From the NCBI GenBank assembly GCA_020631485.1, contig JAHDHC010000012.1:1-44384 (forward strand): a DNA stretch of 44,384 nt. The letters run 5' to 3'. Below are positions 1 through 9,222 of this stretch, one piece after another (within the stretch, counting starts at the first letter, position 1; every line of letters begins with the position of its first letter). Below the pieces are notes generated by a model. The model saw nothing but the letters and a program-made list of their open reading frames with translations. It was not told where the DNA came from and ran no database searches. A program made the position numbers and the translations under genes. The DNA comes from Candidatus Altimarinota bacterium (GTDB lineage: Bacteria; Patescibacteriota; Gracilibacteria; BD1-5; UBA6164).

Positions 1-628
1 GAGTATTGAGATCATCTGTCAGGACTCAGAGCTTCTTTCACAGTACCGTCGGAATTCTTTCTGAATAAGTGTTGGCATATGTTCTATTCACCAAGCTCAG
101 CTCCCCCTGCCTTTCAGGCATCCCCCTCATTAAAGAAGGGGTATAACTCGTCAGATCTGATCACTCCTCTAGAAATCACAAGAGTTGAAAATACTTCCTA
201 TCTTTCGTCAGATAGTAGGTAAAATACGCATTGTCTTTGGGATCAACTCCTCCCTTCTCATACTCGATAGTTTCAAGCACACTTGATCCAGCGTATCACT
301 GGTATCAGATCAAAGATCCATTGATCTGTACTTCTACATAATCCTCTGGGATTGGAAGTGCATTTCTCGTAGAATAGAGATTGAGTCCATCTGACATCTT
401 GGTCATTTGAGCTATTCTATTGGTGTCTCTAACTCAGATGAGATAGCTGCTATAACTCACAAATCAGATAGTTGCAAGAATCGCAAGGATCGTTACAACC
501 ACTATCAGTTCAACGAGGGTGAAGGCAATAACCCCTCCTAGCCTCCCCTTGTCAGGGGAGGAAGACTGAGAGAAAAATAAGCTCTGAGGAGAGCTGAGAT
601 GAGGATTTGTATATTTTTTGTGAAGCAT
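1..628 (-). CDS. Type IV pilin-like (pseudopilin) protein, C-terminus beyond window
   Basis: The reading frame starts at the ATG at 628 and runs off the window at position 1. The type IV prepilin signature FTLVELIVVVTILAIL begins near residue 36 and continues as one hydrophobic helix, followed by a soluble domain with 'RDTNRIAQM' as in pseudopilins. Such proteins are cleaved by prepilin peptidase and assembled in type IV pilus or type II secretion-like machines. UGA-Gly is needed several times (ATIGFVSY, LIGYQGYAG). Two points are odd. The leader before the signature is about 35 residues and contains a palindromic repeat, and the residue before Phe is Ala where Gly is usual. A second repeat copy lies in the C-terminal half. 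No clear Shine-Dalgarno is visible. The family call is sound; the exact role (major pilin, minor pilin or pseudopilin) is not determined. Confidence 0.85.
99..147. repeat. Palindromic element copy inside pseudopilin gene
   Basis: A GC-rich stretch reads agctccccctgcc, a short loop and ggcatccccct, then gaaggggtataac. It matches in reverse complement the arms of the copies at 36532-36632 and 37298-37340 (gttccccct, agagggggat, gggggagt). It is in frame in the pilin gene and encodes a Thr-Pro-Ser...Met-Pro-Glu-Arg-Gln-Gly-Glu segment. Confidence 0.7.
529..564. repeat. Palindromic element arm inside the prepilin leader
   Basis: taacccctcctagcctcccc followed by ttgtcaggggaggaag is a variant of the 32-bp arms that flank the DUF559 unit at 9191-9222 and 9664-9695 (same TAACCCC, TAG, CCCTTGTCAGGGG order). 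It lies directly before the codons for the hydrophobic pilin helix, so it is translated as Ser-Pro-Asp-Lys-Gly-Arg-Leu-Gly-Gly. Confidence 0.7.
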
Positions 629-632
629 AAAT

Positions 633-675
633 AAAAAATTAGTATAAAAAAAACATACTTATACTAATTTTTTTT
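633..675. other. AT-rich stem-loop between divergent genes
   Basis: aaaaaattagtata (633-646) pairs with tatactaatttttt (660-673). On the minus strand the stem is followed by a T run only a few bases before the pseudopilin ATG at 628. It could be an attenuator-like leader hairpin or a bidirectional terminator; its position upstream of both divergent genes makes a plain terminator role unclear. Confidence 0.5.
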
Positions 676-699
676 CTAAGTAGAGCAATTTTATATTTT

Positions 700-728
700 T
701 TGACATATTTACTATTATATTATATAAT
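700..728 (+). promoter_or_regulatory. Consensus sigma70-type promoter of patatin gene
   Basis: TTGACA at 700-705 and TATAAT at 723-728 with a 17-bp spacer are a perfect vegetative promoter. The predicted start of transcription near 735 leaves a leader of about 14 nt before the ATG at 749. Confidence 0.75.
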
Positions 729-748
729 ATAATTTTAATATAGGATTT

Positions 749-2257
749 ATGACTTTTCTTGGGCAGAGATTTGATAAAAACTACAATGCATGAGACAAGA
801 TGACGATTTTTAATGACATGCAAGATGTCGTTAATTTACTCGAACTCGATGAAACAACTGTAGGGTTTGTTGACTGCATAAGAAAGAAAATACACTATAT
901 CCTCGACATATGAACAGATAATACAATTCTCAAACTCAAAAAAGATATCCAAAACCTCACAATACAAGGCAATATCCTCACTTCGAAATATAGTTCCTTG
1001 CTAAAACTCAGTGAGATACTAGAGATAAATCCAACTCCCTATCTTCAAGAGCTTCTTACCTCAATAGATGAACTTTTAACTCAATTTATAGACGAACATG
1101 GAAGTGAAAAAAAGTTTGCAGAATATAAAGCAAAAGATATACAATGAAAAAGTCTCGAAGAATTACATGAAGAACTCGTTCATACTGACTTCATTTCTTT
1201 GCTTCATGAAAAAATAAAACAATGATCAGATTTGAAAGCTCTCATAGCATTTGCTCAAAGTAGATGCTCTATACTCGATAATGAGAGTGTTCAATATTGG
1301 GATTATAATGACATTATAGTCTGCTCACAGACACAACAACAATTACTACAATCACAAGAAGCAAACACTCTCAACAGAGCTTTTAGCTTAAGTGGATGAA
1401 TGTCAAATGGAATAGCTCAATTATGATATATAAGAGAACATATAAAAAACTGATGAACTATATCAGCAATCTCCTGAAGTAGCATCGGATGAATCATTTG
1501 AACCCTTATTGCCTTTGCCTGAAATAATCTTGAACGAATTGATACTGTTATAACTTCTCTCTCAGAGTGACTCTCAGAAGCACAATTTAGTAAAGAAGGA
1601 AATCTCAGATATGATTCAGATAGACAAAAGATTCTCGACGTACTCACAAACACTGCAAAACTTGTAGGCATAGACGAGGAAACGAGATTTAATGAATCAT
1701 CGATAGCAATAGTAATAAACGCAAGTAAAGTATCTGAAAAATCTTGAGAAAAAGAAGTCTACATGTGAGGAGAAAGAAAAGTTATAGAATCACTCATAGC
1801 ATGAGCAAACATGCTCGACCCTGTACCGAAACCAAAAATATTGTGAGAATGAGGATATGGAAGTCTTCTATGAGAGACGCCTATAGATGGAGTTAAAATA
1901 AATGACTATGCTGCAAATGAAAAATGAAATCCTATAGAAGCCTTAGAAATTTTATGAATACCCAAAAAGTTTATGACGGTCATTGATGTATGATACTCTT
2001 CAGAAACATACGATACTCCAGCTTCAAAATTCTCAAGATTCTTTTTTGAAAATGCAACTTTTAGAGATCTCCTCTGAAAACTCGATGTATGACTGAGATG
2101 AGGAAACGTAATTGACGTAGATGCTCGTCCGAGTGAAAATAAAAGTGGACAATTATTCAACTCTGAAGTAATTTGAAAGCTTCTAGAAATCTGAAAAAAT
2201 AAAAAAAGAGAAATAATAGAATTGTGAGAAGTCACAGGATCAGCTATAAGAATATAA
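749..2257 (+). CDS. Patatin-like phospholipase (502 aa)
   Basis: Code-25 frame of 503 codons ending in TAA. Residues 1-215 form an alpha-helical N-terminal region of no recognised family. A patatin domain follows: the Gly-rich oxyanion stretch SLSGGMSNGIAQLGYI, the nucleophile elbow GSSIG with Ser245, and the partner Asp in 'PIDGV' near residue 380, in the order typical of bacterial patatins (Ser-Asp dyad acyl hydrolases acting on lipids). Most glycines of these motifs are encoded by UGA, which supports the recoding. No signal peptide or membrane segment is seen, so it is probably cytoplasmic or delivered by another route. It has its own consensus promoter and a hairpin terminator, hence a single-gene unit. 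The substrate cannot be read from sequence. Confidence 0.85.
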
Positions 2258-2290
2258 AAAAGCACTCAATATATATTGAGTGCTTTTTGA
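2258..2290. terminator. Bidirectional intrinsic terminator
   Basis: aaagcactcaat, a short loop and attgagtgcttttt form a strong stem with A and T runs on its two sides. It lies between the convergent patatin gene and the basic-protein gene at 2298-2636 and can serve both. Confidence 0.85.
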
Positions 2291-2297
2291 GAGATTT

Positions 2298-2636
2298 CTA
2301 GCCAGCTCTCGGCATTCCATAGAAATCAAGGCCTTTCTCATCAACCATAGACTTTGTAATAAAGTTTTTCTTTTTTCCTTTTACAAAAAATCCTCTTTCG
2401 TCAATAATACCCTGCTCTTTAAGAGACTCAATACTTTTTGTTTTGAGCTTTTTCTTTGGGAAGTTTTGCTTATTCTCAAGATAGTGTTTTCTTGATTTGT
2501 AGCTTTGATTTTTTCGTACTTGAGGATTTTCATTTCCGATATAGACTTGAGATGCTTTCTTTTTCCCTTTTGCAAGCTTCCTTGCTGCTGCTTGCTTTTT
2601 TATGATTCTTGATGTCAGACCATGACTATTCGCCAT
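2298..2636 (-). CDS. Small basic protein (112 aa), possibly ribosome-associated
   Basis: ATG at 2636, stop at 2298. The protein is very rich in Lys/Arg (stretches such as KLAKGKKKA, NFPKKKLKTK and VKGKKKNF) and ends in GLDFYGMPRAG. It has no membrane segment and no Cys motif. Size and charge fit a ribosomal or RNA-binding protein, but I do not recognise a specific ribosomal family and do not assign one. It contains no UGA codon, which is expected for a short Lys-rich gene. It shares the terminator at 2258-2290 with the convergent patatin gene. The start is followed by MANSHG, a common N-terminus for small ribosomal proteins; this is only suggestive. Confidence 0.75.
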   Translation of the reverse strand: MANSHGLTSRIIKKQAAARKLAKGKKKASQVYIGNENPQVRKNQSYKSRKHYLENKQNFPKKKLKTKSIESLKEQGIIDERGFFVKGKKKNFITKSMVDEKGLDFYGMPRAG

Positions 2637-2793
2637 CTTTTTTTGATTTAATAATTATTTCGATTGGTACTATATACAAAATTGCCTATGATGCAAGATT
2701 TAGATGCGAGTTTTGAACCTCTCTCGTTGCGTATTATTTGTTATACATATAGTTTCAAATCATATGTGGAGAGCTACACAACTCTGGATGTAA

Positions 2794-3036
2794 CTATTCT
2801 CAATCAAGCTCAACTTCTTGATCTACAGATCATGAAGCAGAACTATCTGTCGATCAACTCGCACTTTCTTGTTGGATTTGAATCAATTCTTGAATCTGTT
2901 CTTCGCTCAATTGTATCTCATTTGATGGAGCAATATTTGTCTCAAAGATGAAGAGTATACTCGTTCCTATTATACCGATGATAATCCCTAAAAGAGCAAT
3001 AATTGCAAAGACTTTTGCTCACGTGTTTTTTTTCAT
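2794..3036 (-). CDS. Small single-pass membrane protein (80 aa)
   Basis: Code-25 frame from ATG 3036 to TAG 2794. Residues 8-31 (VFAIIALLGIIIGIIGTSIL) are one transmembrane helix after a short basic N-terminus (MKKNTGAK). The rest is a Gln/Glu/Ser-rich tail that includes a helical stretch EEQIQELIQIQQE and ends acidic. The topology fits an inner-membrane anchored protein with an external acidic tail. It lies downstream of the 1034-aa anchored protein on the same strand, after 73 bp. Family unknown. UGA codons occur at four glycines, so standard-code callers miss it. Confidence 0.7.
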
Positions 3037-3109
3037 GATTTCTATGTTTTTTATAAAATTTTTCTGTTTCTTAAAATAAAGAATTTTTCAAAAAATGCAA
3101 CGAAAAGTC

Positions 3110-6100
3110 TTATAAAATCTCTCTCAGTGAAGTTTCTATATCTACAATAGTCTCAACGGAGCTTGATTCTCAGTTTATAATCAGTTCTGTGATTTCTGAC
3201 TTTTGAAATACAGTATTTATGGTATTTCACAAGAACTCGTAGTGTATCATAAGTTGTGTATCTTTAGGATCATAAGTCAATTTCGTGATTTTTGAGGATG
3301 ATAAGACACGTGCTTGTAACTCATGAAATTTGGAAGCAGATATATAGGTTTCCCAAAGAGCATCATAAAATTCGTCAAATTCGCCAATACTCACAAGCCC
3401 TGTAACGTCTAGAGATTCTCCATAAAAATCATATCGTTCATCTGCGTCTTTTCTGTAGAAATAAAACTGTAACTCTAGGTTTTTAAAGTACGAATCTGCT
3501 ATTTCTTTTACATATTCAGCTGAGATTTTTGCCTTCATCACTTCTCCCCTTTCATTTTTTGGAATATCGATCCTCGCAAACATATCTATTTCCTTGAAGC
3601 TTGTAAAATATTCTCCATCTTCAAAAACTACATTTACATTGCTGTACTCTAGATTTATTTTGTCTACTATGTTTGTAAAATCTTTTCATTTTCAAAACAA
3701 AAACTCGTTTTTAAACAGATCTGCTTCGACAGTATCTTTATCTCTAATTTTTTCTACAACAAGCTCTCTCTCTGCAATCTTTGCCTTTGATATGATCTCT
3801 ACAAAGAAGTTTTCGTATTGTTCTTGTTTTTCATCTACATTGAGTGTATCTATGTTTGGCTTGAGATTATCAAGTCTATATATAACACCAAGTCATTCCA
3901 TAACTTCAGTTACAGCATTGTTTCTTCTTGGGAAAAATGAGAAATCATATTTTGTTCCTTCTACATTTATATTTTTTAGTGTAAAATAGGTACCTTTCAC
4001 TACTTCTATATCTTCTTTATTGAGCTCTATATTTCATAAATCTATCAAATAGTCATACAATACATCTACTGAAAGCTCTTCTCACTCTCAGAGAATAAAG
4101 CTATTTTCCGAATCAGTGAGCAATATATCAGAGAGATATTCTTTGTTCCCTATTGATTTTTTTATATTTGTGAGTTTATGAAACTCGAGTGGATATAGAT
4201 CAAAAGACAATAATTCGTCTCCTACTGAAAGCATACGAATCTCATAATACTCTTCTCATACCACTTTTATGTCTGCATTTTTTGGATCTATTTTGTTAAA
4301 TCATTCCAAGTATTTGACGAGCTTTTCTTTGCTTAATCGATCCTGAGTCTCTTTTGCAAAAGTAGAATATTTTTCAAGTGCTCAGAGTGCTTTTGCATTT
4401 ATATAGTCATCATTTGATATAATTGCTTCAAAATATTCATCTGACTGTCAATCAAATCTCTCATATTTTTCAATGAGTGCGATGTCATTTTCTTTTGTGT
4501 TATCAAGTATTTTTGTTTTCTTGAAGTATTCGAAAAAACTTTGGATATTTTCTTGTAATTGTAGAACAAGCTCATCATTTACATTTATTTCTGTATCTTT
4601 GAGTATAAGCAAATTATTTTCATTTCTCTCATCTTCAAAATAGAGTGTCTCAAGATACAGGAGTATATTTTCTATAATTTCAGCATTGATGTAGAGCATT
4701 CATTTTTCTACATTTTTATTTGTAAAGAATCAGTCATTAATAAAACTTATATTTTCGAGAATAGCTTTTATATCATCAAATCAAGCTCTTTCGAGTCAGA
4801 GTGATCGTATGTGGTTTTTTAAAATCTTGTTATAAGAATAATAATAGTAGTAAAAAGCCCTTTCACTTTGTGTATCAATAATACTCGAACTTGCATTTAT
4901 ATAACTAATCAGACCTCTACTCAGTTGTTTATAGCTAATCTCTTTTGTATGAAATAATTGAAATACATGCGCTATGTACATATCATTTTGACGAGCACTC
5001 GAAAGAGTTGCATTCTCTTTTGTATAGATTTTTTCTATGTCTTGCTTTACTGAGAAACTCGTAGGATATAGATATGTGTAAAAATAGTAGAAATCTCGTA
5101 TAAATGATTCCATCTTTTTGTAATCTACATCTGAAATATTTCTCAGAGTATCCATGTTTTTTGCAAGTTTTTCTACATACACTTGTCTAGAATTATCATG
5201 GATCTTTGAAAGTTTTCAGTATTTTCACTTATCTTGTACTATATTTGATAAATTGCTTAATATCTGATTTTTATAATAGACAACTTTCTTAGAATCATTA
5301 AAAAACACATAAAAGTATTTGCTGATATTTCAAAAAATATGAGAATCATAATCAGAAAAATATTCAAAATGCCTATATTGATTTTTAAAGTCTTCTGTAA
5401 CTTCCTGTTCTTGGCTGATGACTATATCAAGGAAATTGAATGATTCGCTTCAAAATATCTTTCTAAATTCTGTATTAATTCAACTATCACCATATAGACT
5501 ATATGGAAGATAGAGGAACTTAAAACTATGCAATAGTTGCTTAGGTCACTTTGGATCATTGTAACTCTTCGTTGTAAGCTGAAGATTATTGATATAAAAT
5601 AATTCATTTACAATTTTGTCATATCCAGAGTCAACCGAACTTTCTGCATACTTCGTTCATTTGGCATACATTCACGGAAATATATAAAAGCTATTTATGT
5701 AATTTTCCGTAAGTTGATCTTTTATAAAAATCTTATAAATCCCAATAGCACTATAAAATCATAAAGAATCTGTCGTATCACGTATGTAGAGATTTCAAGG
5801 ACTGAGTACTTCAATTTTGAAATTTTCTCCATAGATAATATTTTCGTTCTTGGGATCTCTAAATGAAAAATAGTATTCTCCATCTCATACTTGAATTTCT
5901 GCCTTTCAAGATTTGTATTTTTTAGAATACTTAGCTGCTGAACGAGCTTGCATATAAAAATTGTCCAATAGAGTCTGATTGTCCCAGAATATCTGCGCGT
6001 TATCTATATCAGAGATATCGTCTTTTGTAGCTATTTTCTTTTTTAAAACCTCAGTATTTTTATCATCATATTTGAGAATATATTGGCCCAAACTCACACT

Positions 6101-6214
6101 TGGAACATAGTTTTTGTGTCCTCTATATTGATCACTATAAAAAGTTATATACACAAAAATAAACAAGAAAAATCCTGTAATCACATAGAGAATGAAGCGA
6201 AAATATTGTAACAT
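3110..6214 (-). CDS. Large anchored protein of unknown family (1034 aa)
   Basis: One uninterrupted code-25 frame from ATG 6214 to TAA 3110. Residues 7-27 (FILYVITGFFLFIFVYITF) are a signal-anchor helix; the remaining roughly 1000 residues are predicted to be extracellular or periplasmic. The body is rich in Tyr, Phe, Asp, Glu, Lys and Ile, poor in Cys, with mixed alpha/beta character and no repeat I can see. An early segment, KAEIQVGDGEYYFSFRD, looks beta-rich. No enzyme motif was found. Length and topology resemble the large secreted or surface proteins common in Candidate Phyla Radiation genomes. Terminators lie outside the gene and the small membrane protein follows it, so the two could form a unit. 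Role unknown. Confidence 0.8.
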
Positions 6215-6271
6215 ATAGCTTTTTAACCTTTTTTAACTCATTCTATTGTAGCATTTTTAGCATTTTCATGC

Positions 6272-6300
6272 AAAAAAAAGAAGCTCTTTGCTTCTTTTTA
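6272..6300. terminator. Intrinsic terminator
   Basis: aaaaagaagc (6275-6284), a 5-nt loop and gcttcttttt (6290-6299) form a stem with flanking A and T runs. On the minus strand it follows the gene at 6316-6960 and separates it from the 1034-aa protein gene. Confidence 0.75.
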
Positions 6301-6315
6301 TCAGTATTTTAGAAT

Positions 6316-6960
6316 CTATGAATTTAAAAGTACATGTTTTGCTGTTGATATATCTCATTCTTGTAGTTTTTGAGAGAACTGCTGGACCAGCTCATATCCC
6401 CCATGAATAGCAAATGTGGGCATATATGCTGTTTCTAAGTCACTTCTTTCCACAGCTGCTCACTTCCACTCACAAGCGATACGAATATTCATAAGATCTG
6501 TATGTAGTGTTGGATTAAAATCCTCACTACTTGGTCGTAAAGCTGAGATTTTTCAGTTTAATCCATATCAATCAGAAGGCGCTACAACTTTTGAGGCCCA
6601 TCCGATTGGATCAATGACATGCTCTCCCATGTTTGTCGCAAACGTATGGTCTGTTTCTCAGTTATGGCACAATATGCTTTCAACAGCTCTTCGTATATGC
6701 GTATCAGCCCATCATATACATGTGGCACATCTTACTCCTTCAATGTAATATTCCTGAGTAGATGGGAATTTTTCTCTGAGATTCAGTTCGAGGTCCCTAA
6801 GAGTTTTTGAAGATTCAATAACTCTTCTGAGTTCTCAATTATACTGAGTTATTTCGCCAGAAAGTCTATCAATCCTATCTGGTTCTATTATTCTATTTTG
6901 AGTTCCGTCAATTGTAGACAATAAGTCTGAGTTATCACCAATCTTGTGTATAAGAGTCAT
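6316..6960 (-). CDS. Unknown soluble protein (214 aa)
   Basis: Code-25 frame from ATG 6960 to TAG 6316. It starts MTLIHKIGDNSDLL; a helical region follows to about residue 65, then a Cys-containing part with 'RCATCIGWADTHIRRAVESILCHNG' character in pieces: Cys-x2-Cys, an ADTHIRRA segment and a further Cys-His. No membrane segment or signal peptide. The Cys/His residues could bind metal, but the pattern is not one I can name. It shares a 32-bp upstream repeat and a similarly placed promoter with the neighbour at 7081-7650, so the two are probably co-regulated although their products are not similar. Function unknown. Confidence 0.7.
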
Positions 6961-6994
6961 GTGTATATTGTTAAAATTCAATTAATGTAAATAT

Positions 6995-7022
6995 ACTATA
7001 AATTATATTTTTATCTATGCAA
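6995..7022 (-). promoter_or_regulatory. Promoter of the 214-aa gene
   Basis: On the minus strand TTGCAT (7017-7022) and TATAGT (6995-7000) are separated by 16 bp, 35 bp upstream of the ATG at 6960. The 32-bp repeat at 7035-7066 lies just upstream of the -35 box. Confidence 0.5.
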
Positions 7023-7034
7023 TTATTAATGTGC

Positions 7035-7066
7035 AAAAAGTATGAAAATGGTATGACCTTTTATTT
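7035..7066. promoter_or_regulatory. 32-bp conserved upstream repeat, copy 1
   Basis: AAAAAGTATGAAAATGGTAT followed by GACCTTTTATTT. It is 30/32 identical to 7717-7748. It contains GGT-ATG-ACC, an inverted repeat around three bases. The position just upstream of a -35 box fits an activator or regulator binding site. Confidence 0.6.
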
Positions 7067-7080
7067 AAGCAATAGATTTC

Positions 7081-7650
7081 TTATTTTCAAATAGACTCAA
7101 AAACTTCAAAAATCTCAGTTCTGTATTCCTGTACGAGTAATTCTGCTTTTGAGGCGTCTATCGCAACATCACTTTCAACATATTTTATTAATTTATCCAC
7201 ATAAAAAATTCACATTTTATCTAAAATTAATCAAAGAGAAATTAGCTGATGTATTGTATCACACATTTCCAAGATTTCAGTATCTGAAATCGAATCAGTC
7301 TTTATATCATATTCAGCAAAAAGACTTCTCAATCAATTAATATCTACTTCTAATGGCTTATTTTGTGTTGCTAATTTTAAACCAACACCTCACATAAAAC
7401 GAGCAAAATTACCACTTACTTTTCATTCATTTTTTGATTTATTTTTTGATTTAATAGTCTCTAAAATTCATCTAAATTTATCCTTTATAATTTTTGTAAT
7501 ATATTCAATTTTTAGATCAGCGTCGTCCATTAATATCGTTGGATATCACGATATCCTGCTTGATGTCCCTCGTATTGCTCATTTCTCTAAAATATCTAAA
7601 TCAGATCTTGATAAATGAGTTGGTCTTGCTTCAGTAGGAGAATTAAACAT
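7081..7650 (-). CDS. Unknown protein (189 aa)
   Basis: Code-25 frame from ATG 7650 to TAA 7081. The start is chosen because the in-frame region upstream lacks another good start, and the product begins MFNSPTEARPTHLSRSDLD. The protein is helical: a basic middle (IKSKNKSKNEGKVSG) is followed by FARFMGGVGLKLA and a C-terminal half with conserved-looking acidic helices. No membrane helix and no recognised motif. It sits upstream of the 214-aa gene on the same strand, each with its own promoter and the same 32-bp upstream repeat. Function unknown; a joint regulon with its neighbour is inferred from the repeat only. Confidence 0.7.
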
Positions 7651-7677
7651 TTCATAATTTCATTAATATAAAAATAT

Positions 7678-7705
7678 ATTATAATATATCATTGTATTTT
7701 GACAA
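7678..7705 (-). promoter_or_regulatory. Promoter of the 189-aa gene
   Basis: On the minus strand TTGTCA (7700-7705) and TATAAT (7678-7683) have a 16-bp spacer, the same geometry as the promoter at 6995-7022. The ATG at 7650 is 27 bp downstream. Confidence 0.6.
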
Positions 7706-7716
7706 ACTTAATTGTA

Positions 7717-7748
7717 AAAAAGTATGGAAAAGGTATGACCTTTTATTT
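7717..7748. promoter_or_regulatory. 32-bp conserved upstream repeat, copy 2
   Basis: AAAAAGTATGGAAAAGGTAT followed by GACCTTTTATTT; two mismatches to 7035-7066. It lies 11 bp upstream of the -35 box of the 189-aa gene and about 60 bp before the divergent RHH-fusion gene at 7810, whose product is a candidate DNA-binding protein. Confidence 0.6.
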
Positions 7749-7809
7749 GACTTATTGGTATAATTCAGATAACATATAGCTAGTTTATATCAAAAAACTT
7801 AAAATATAC

Positions 7810-8637
7810 ATGAAAAAGAAGATTACCATTTCTTTGGATGAAGAGATTCTCAGACAAATCGACACATCTGTGACGAAAGGAACAGAAAAAAATAGAAGCT
7901 ATGTCATAGAAAAAGTACTCAGAGAGCAATATGGTGATGCAAATAATATCAGTGTCATCATATTTGCACATGATGATAAATGGGATAATAGAGAATATCC
8001 ATTTTCTCTTCCAAAAACTCTTCTAAAAATCAAAAATAAATCAGTTATAGTGAGACAAATCGAGATGTTTCAGGCATTTTCAATTAGTAGTATCACTATT
8101 TGTATCCCAAACTGATCTACGCTTCTTTTTCAAGAAGAAATTGCAAAATATTTCCCAAAGCTCAGTGTAAGATTTACAGAACATGATCCAAAATTATGAA
8201 CCTGAAAGGCGCTTAAAAAATCTCTCAAGTCATGAGAGTTTCATGAAAACATCATTATCTCAAACTGAGATACCCTCTATTGATCGATTGATATTGAGAC
8301 CTACTACAAATATCACAAAGCCCAAAAGTCTGACTTTTCATTTGCTCTGAAATTTGTTATGAACCCTGAACAGCTTGGGAATGTAACAATCGATGGAAAT
8401 AAAGTCTTAGAGTTTGTAGAAAAACCAAAAGCAAAACCAAGCTATCTCACAAGCTGTTGAATGTATATCACTACAAAAAAGTTTCTAGAAACACACGACC
8501 TTTGAAATCACCTAGAAGATGACTTTTTTCCAAAAATACCAAAACTCTGTAGAGTCACTGGATTTATATATCAAGGACAATGGGAACATATTCAAAACGA
8601 TAGTGCATATGAAAGAGCTGATGGACAGCTTATGTAG
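7810..8637 (+). CDS. Ribbon-helix-helix domain fused to a degenerate sugar-nucleotidyltransferase (275 aa)
   Basis: Code-25 frame from ATG 7810 to TAG 8635-8637. Residues 1-44 (KKKITISLDEEILRQIDTSV, then RSYVIEKVLRE) match the ribbon-helix-helix (CopG/Arc-type) DNA-binding fold. Residues 48-275 match NDP-sugar pyrophosphorylases: SLPKTLLKI, ISNGDTLYGSID with the metal-binding Asp, GNVTIDGNKVLEFVEKPK, SCGMYI and WEHIQNDSAYERA. The Gly-rich nucleotide signature GGxGxRL expected near residue 55 is replaced by AHDDKWDNREYP, so catalysis is doubtful while the fold appears kept. The architecture suggests a transcription factor sensing a nucleotide sugar or phosphosugar; that is inference. It is divergent from the 32-bp repeat promoters. 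RHH dimers typically bind inverted or direct repeats in their own neighbourhood. Confidence 0.8.
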
Positions 8638-8641
8638 GAAG

Positions 8642-8670
8642 AAAGTGAGGAATTATCATCACTTTTTTAT
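8642..8670. terminator. Intrinsic terminator between convergent genes
   Basis: aaagtga (8642-8648), a 10-nt loop and tcactttttt form a stem plus T run on the plus strand, right after the TAG of the RHH-fusion gene. It overlaps the last codon of the convergent FMN-reductase gene. Confidence 0.6.
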
Positions 8671-9179
8671 AAGCGAACTATCGTTTCAATCAACTCATCA
8701 AGCTTCTGTAAGACTTTTTGACTTACAAGTTCTCAATCCTTGAAGTCCATACTCCAACCGTAGGGAGTTGGAGCTAAGCTCTTTGTCTGATACTCATAGT
8801 ACAAACAATCGAGTAGATCACGACTTGCCATGTAGCAGTTTGGACCACCAGCGTTTACAATAGCTCAGATATATTTTCATTCCATCGCATCTCAACAGAT
8901 ATCTATAAAATTTTTGAGTACCCCACTCATAGAGTACTGATACACCGGCATACCAAACACGATAATTTCCACTGGTTCAATTTGCCTGTAAGCATCTTGT
9001 AAACTCTGGTTGTATTCTCAGAAATCACGTCCATCACAAAACTCGAGATCCAAGTCTCTCAAGTCTATATAGCTCACTTCAAGTCAGGCATTTTTTGCTT
9101 TTTCTTGAAACAATCTACATACTATATCTGTGTTACTCTTCTCTCTGAGGGAAGACTGTACTATTGCTATTTTTTTCAT
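8667..9179 (-). CDS. NADPH-dependent FMN reductase / flavodoxin-like protein (170 aa)
   Basis: ATG 9179 to TAA 8667. The sequence has the flavodoxin-like fold of the FMN_red family: beta-1 KIAIVQSSLREKSNT (phosphate-binding loop for FMN), then VEIIVFGMPVYQYSMSGVLKNFID, the FMN-contacting P-x-Y-x-x-S-x-x-x-LKNFID motif, and GAIVNAGGPNCYMASRDLL. These enzymes reduce FMN, quinones or similar substrates with NAD(P)H in the cytoplasm. Length is typical. The start follows a T-rich stretch immediately beside the left end of the DUF559 unit at 9191, so the unit may have displaced or supplied its upstream region. Substrate not predictable. Confidence 0.88.
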
Positions 9180-9190
9180 GGTTTATTTTT

Positions 9191-9222
9191 TAACCCCCTA
9201 GCCCCCTTATCAGGGGGAACTT
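9191..9222. repeat. Left terminal inverted repeat of DUF559 unit
   Basis: The arm is itself partly palindromic (CCCCCT, TATC, AGGGGG). The DUF559 stop codon TAA (reverse complement of 9221-9223) overlaps its inner edge. Confidence 0.8.

Noticed and set aside
749-2257. Selenocysteine or frameshifted pseudogenes as explanation for internal UGA codons
   Set aside because: UGA is far too frequent, occurs in nearly all genes, and falls on conserved glycine positions; no SECIS-like pattern accompanies it.
8740-8780. Inverted repeat ctccaac/gttggag inside the FMN reductase gene
   Set aside because: Short, lacks the GC-rich arms of the palindromic family and the encoded residues APTPYGWS look like normal protein sequence.
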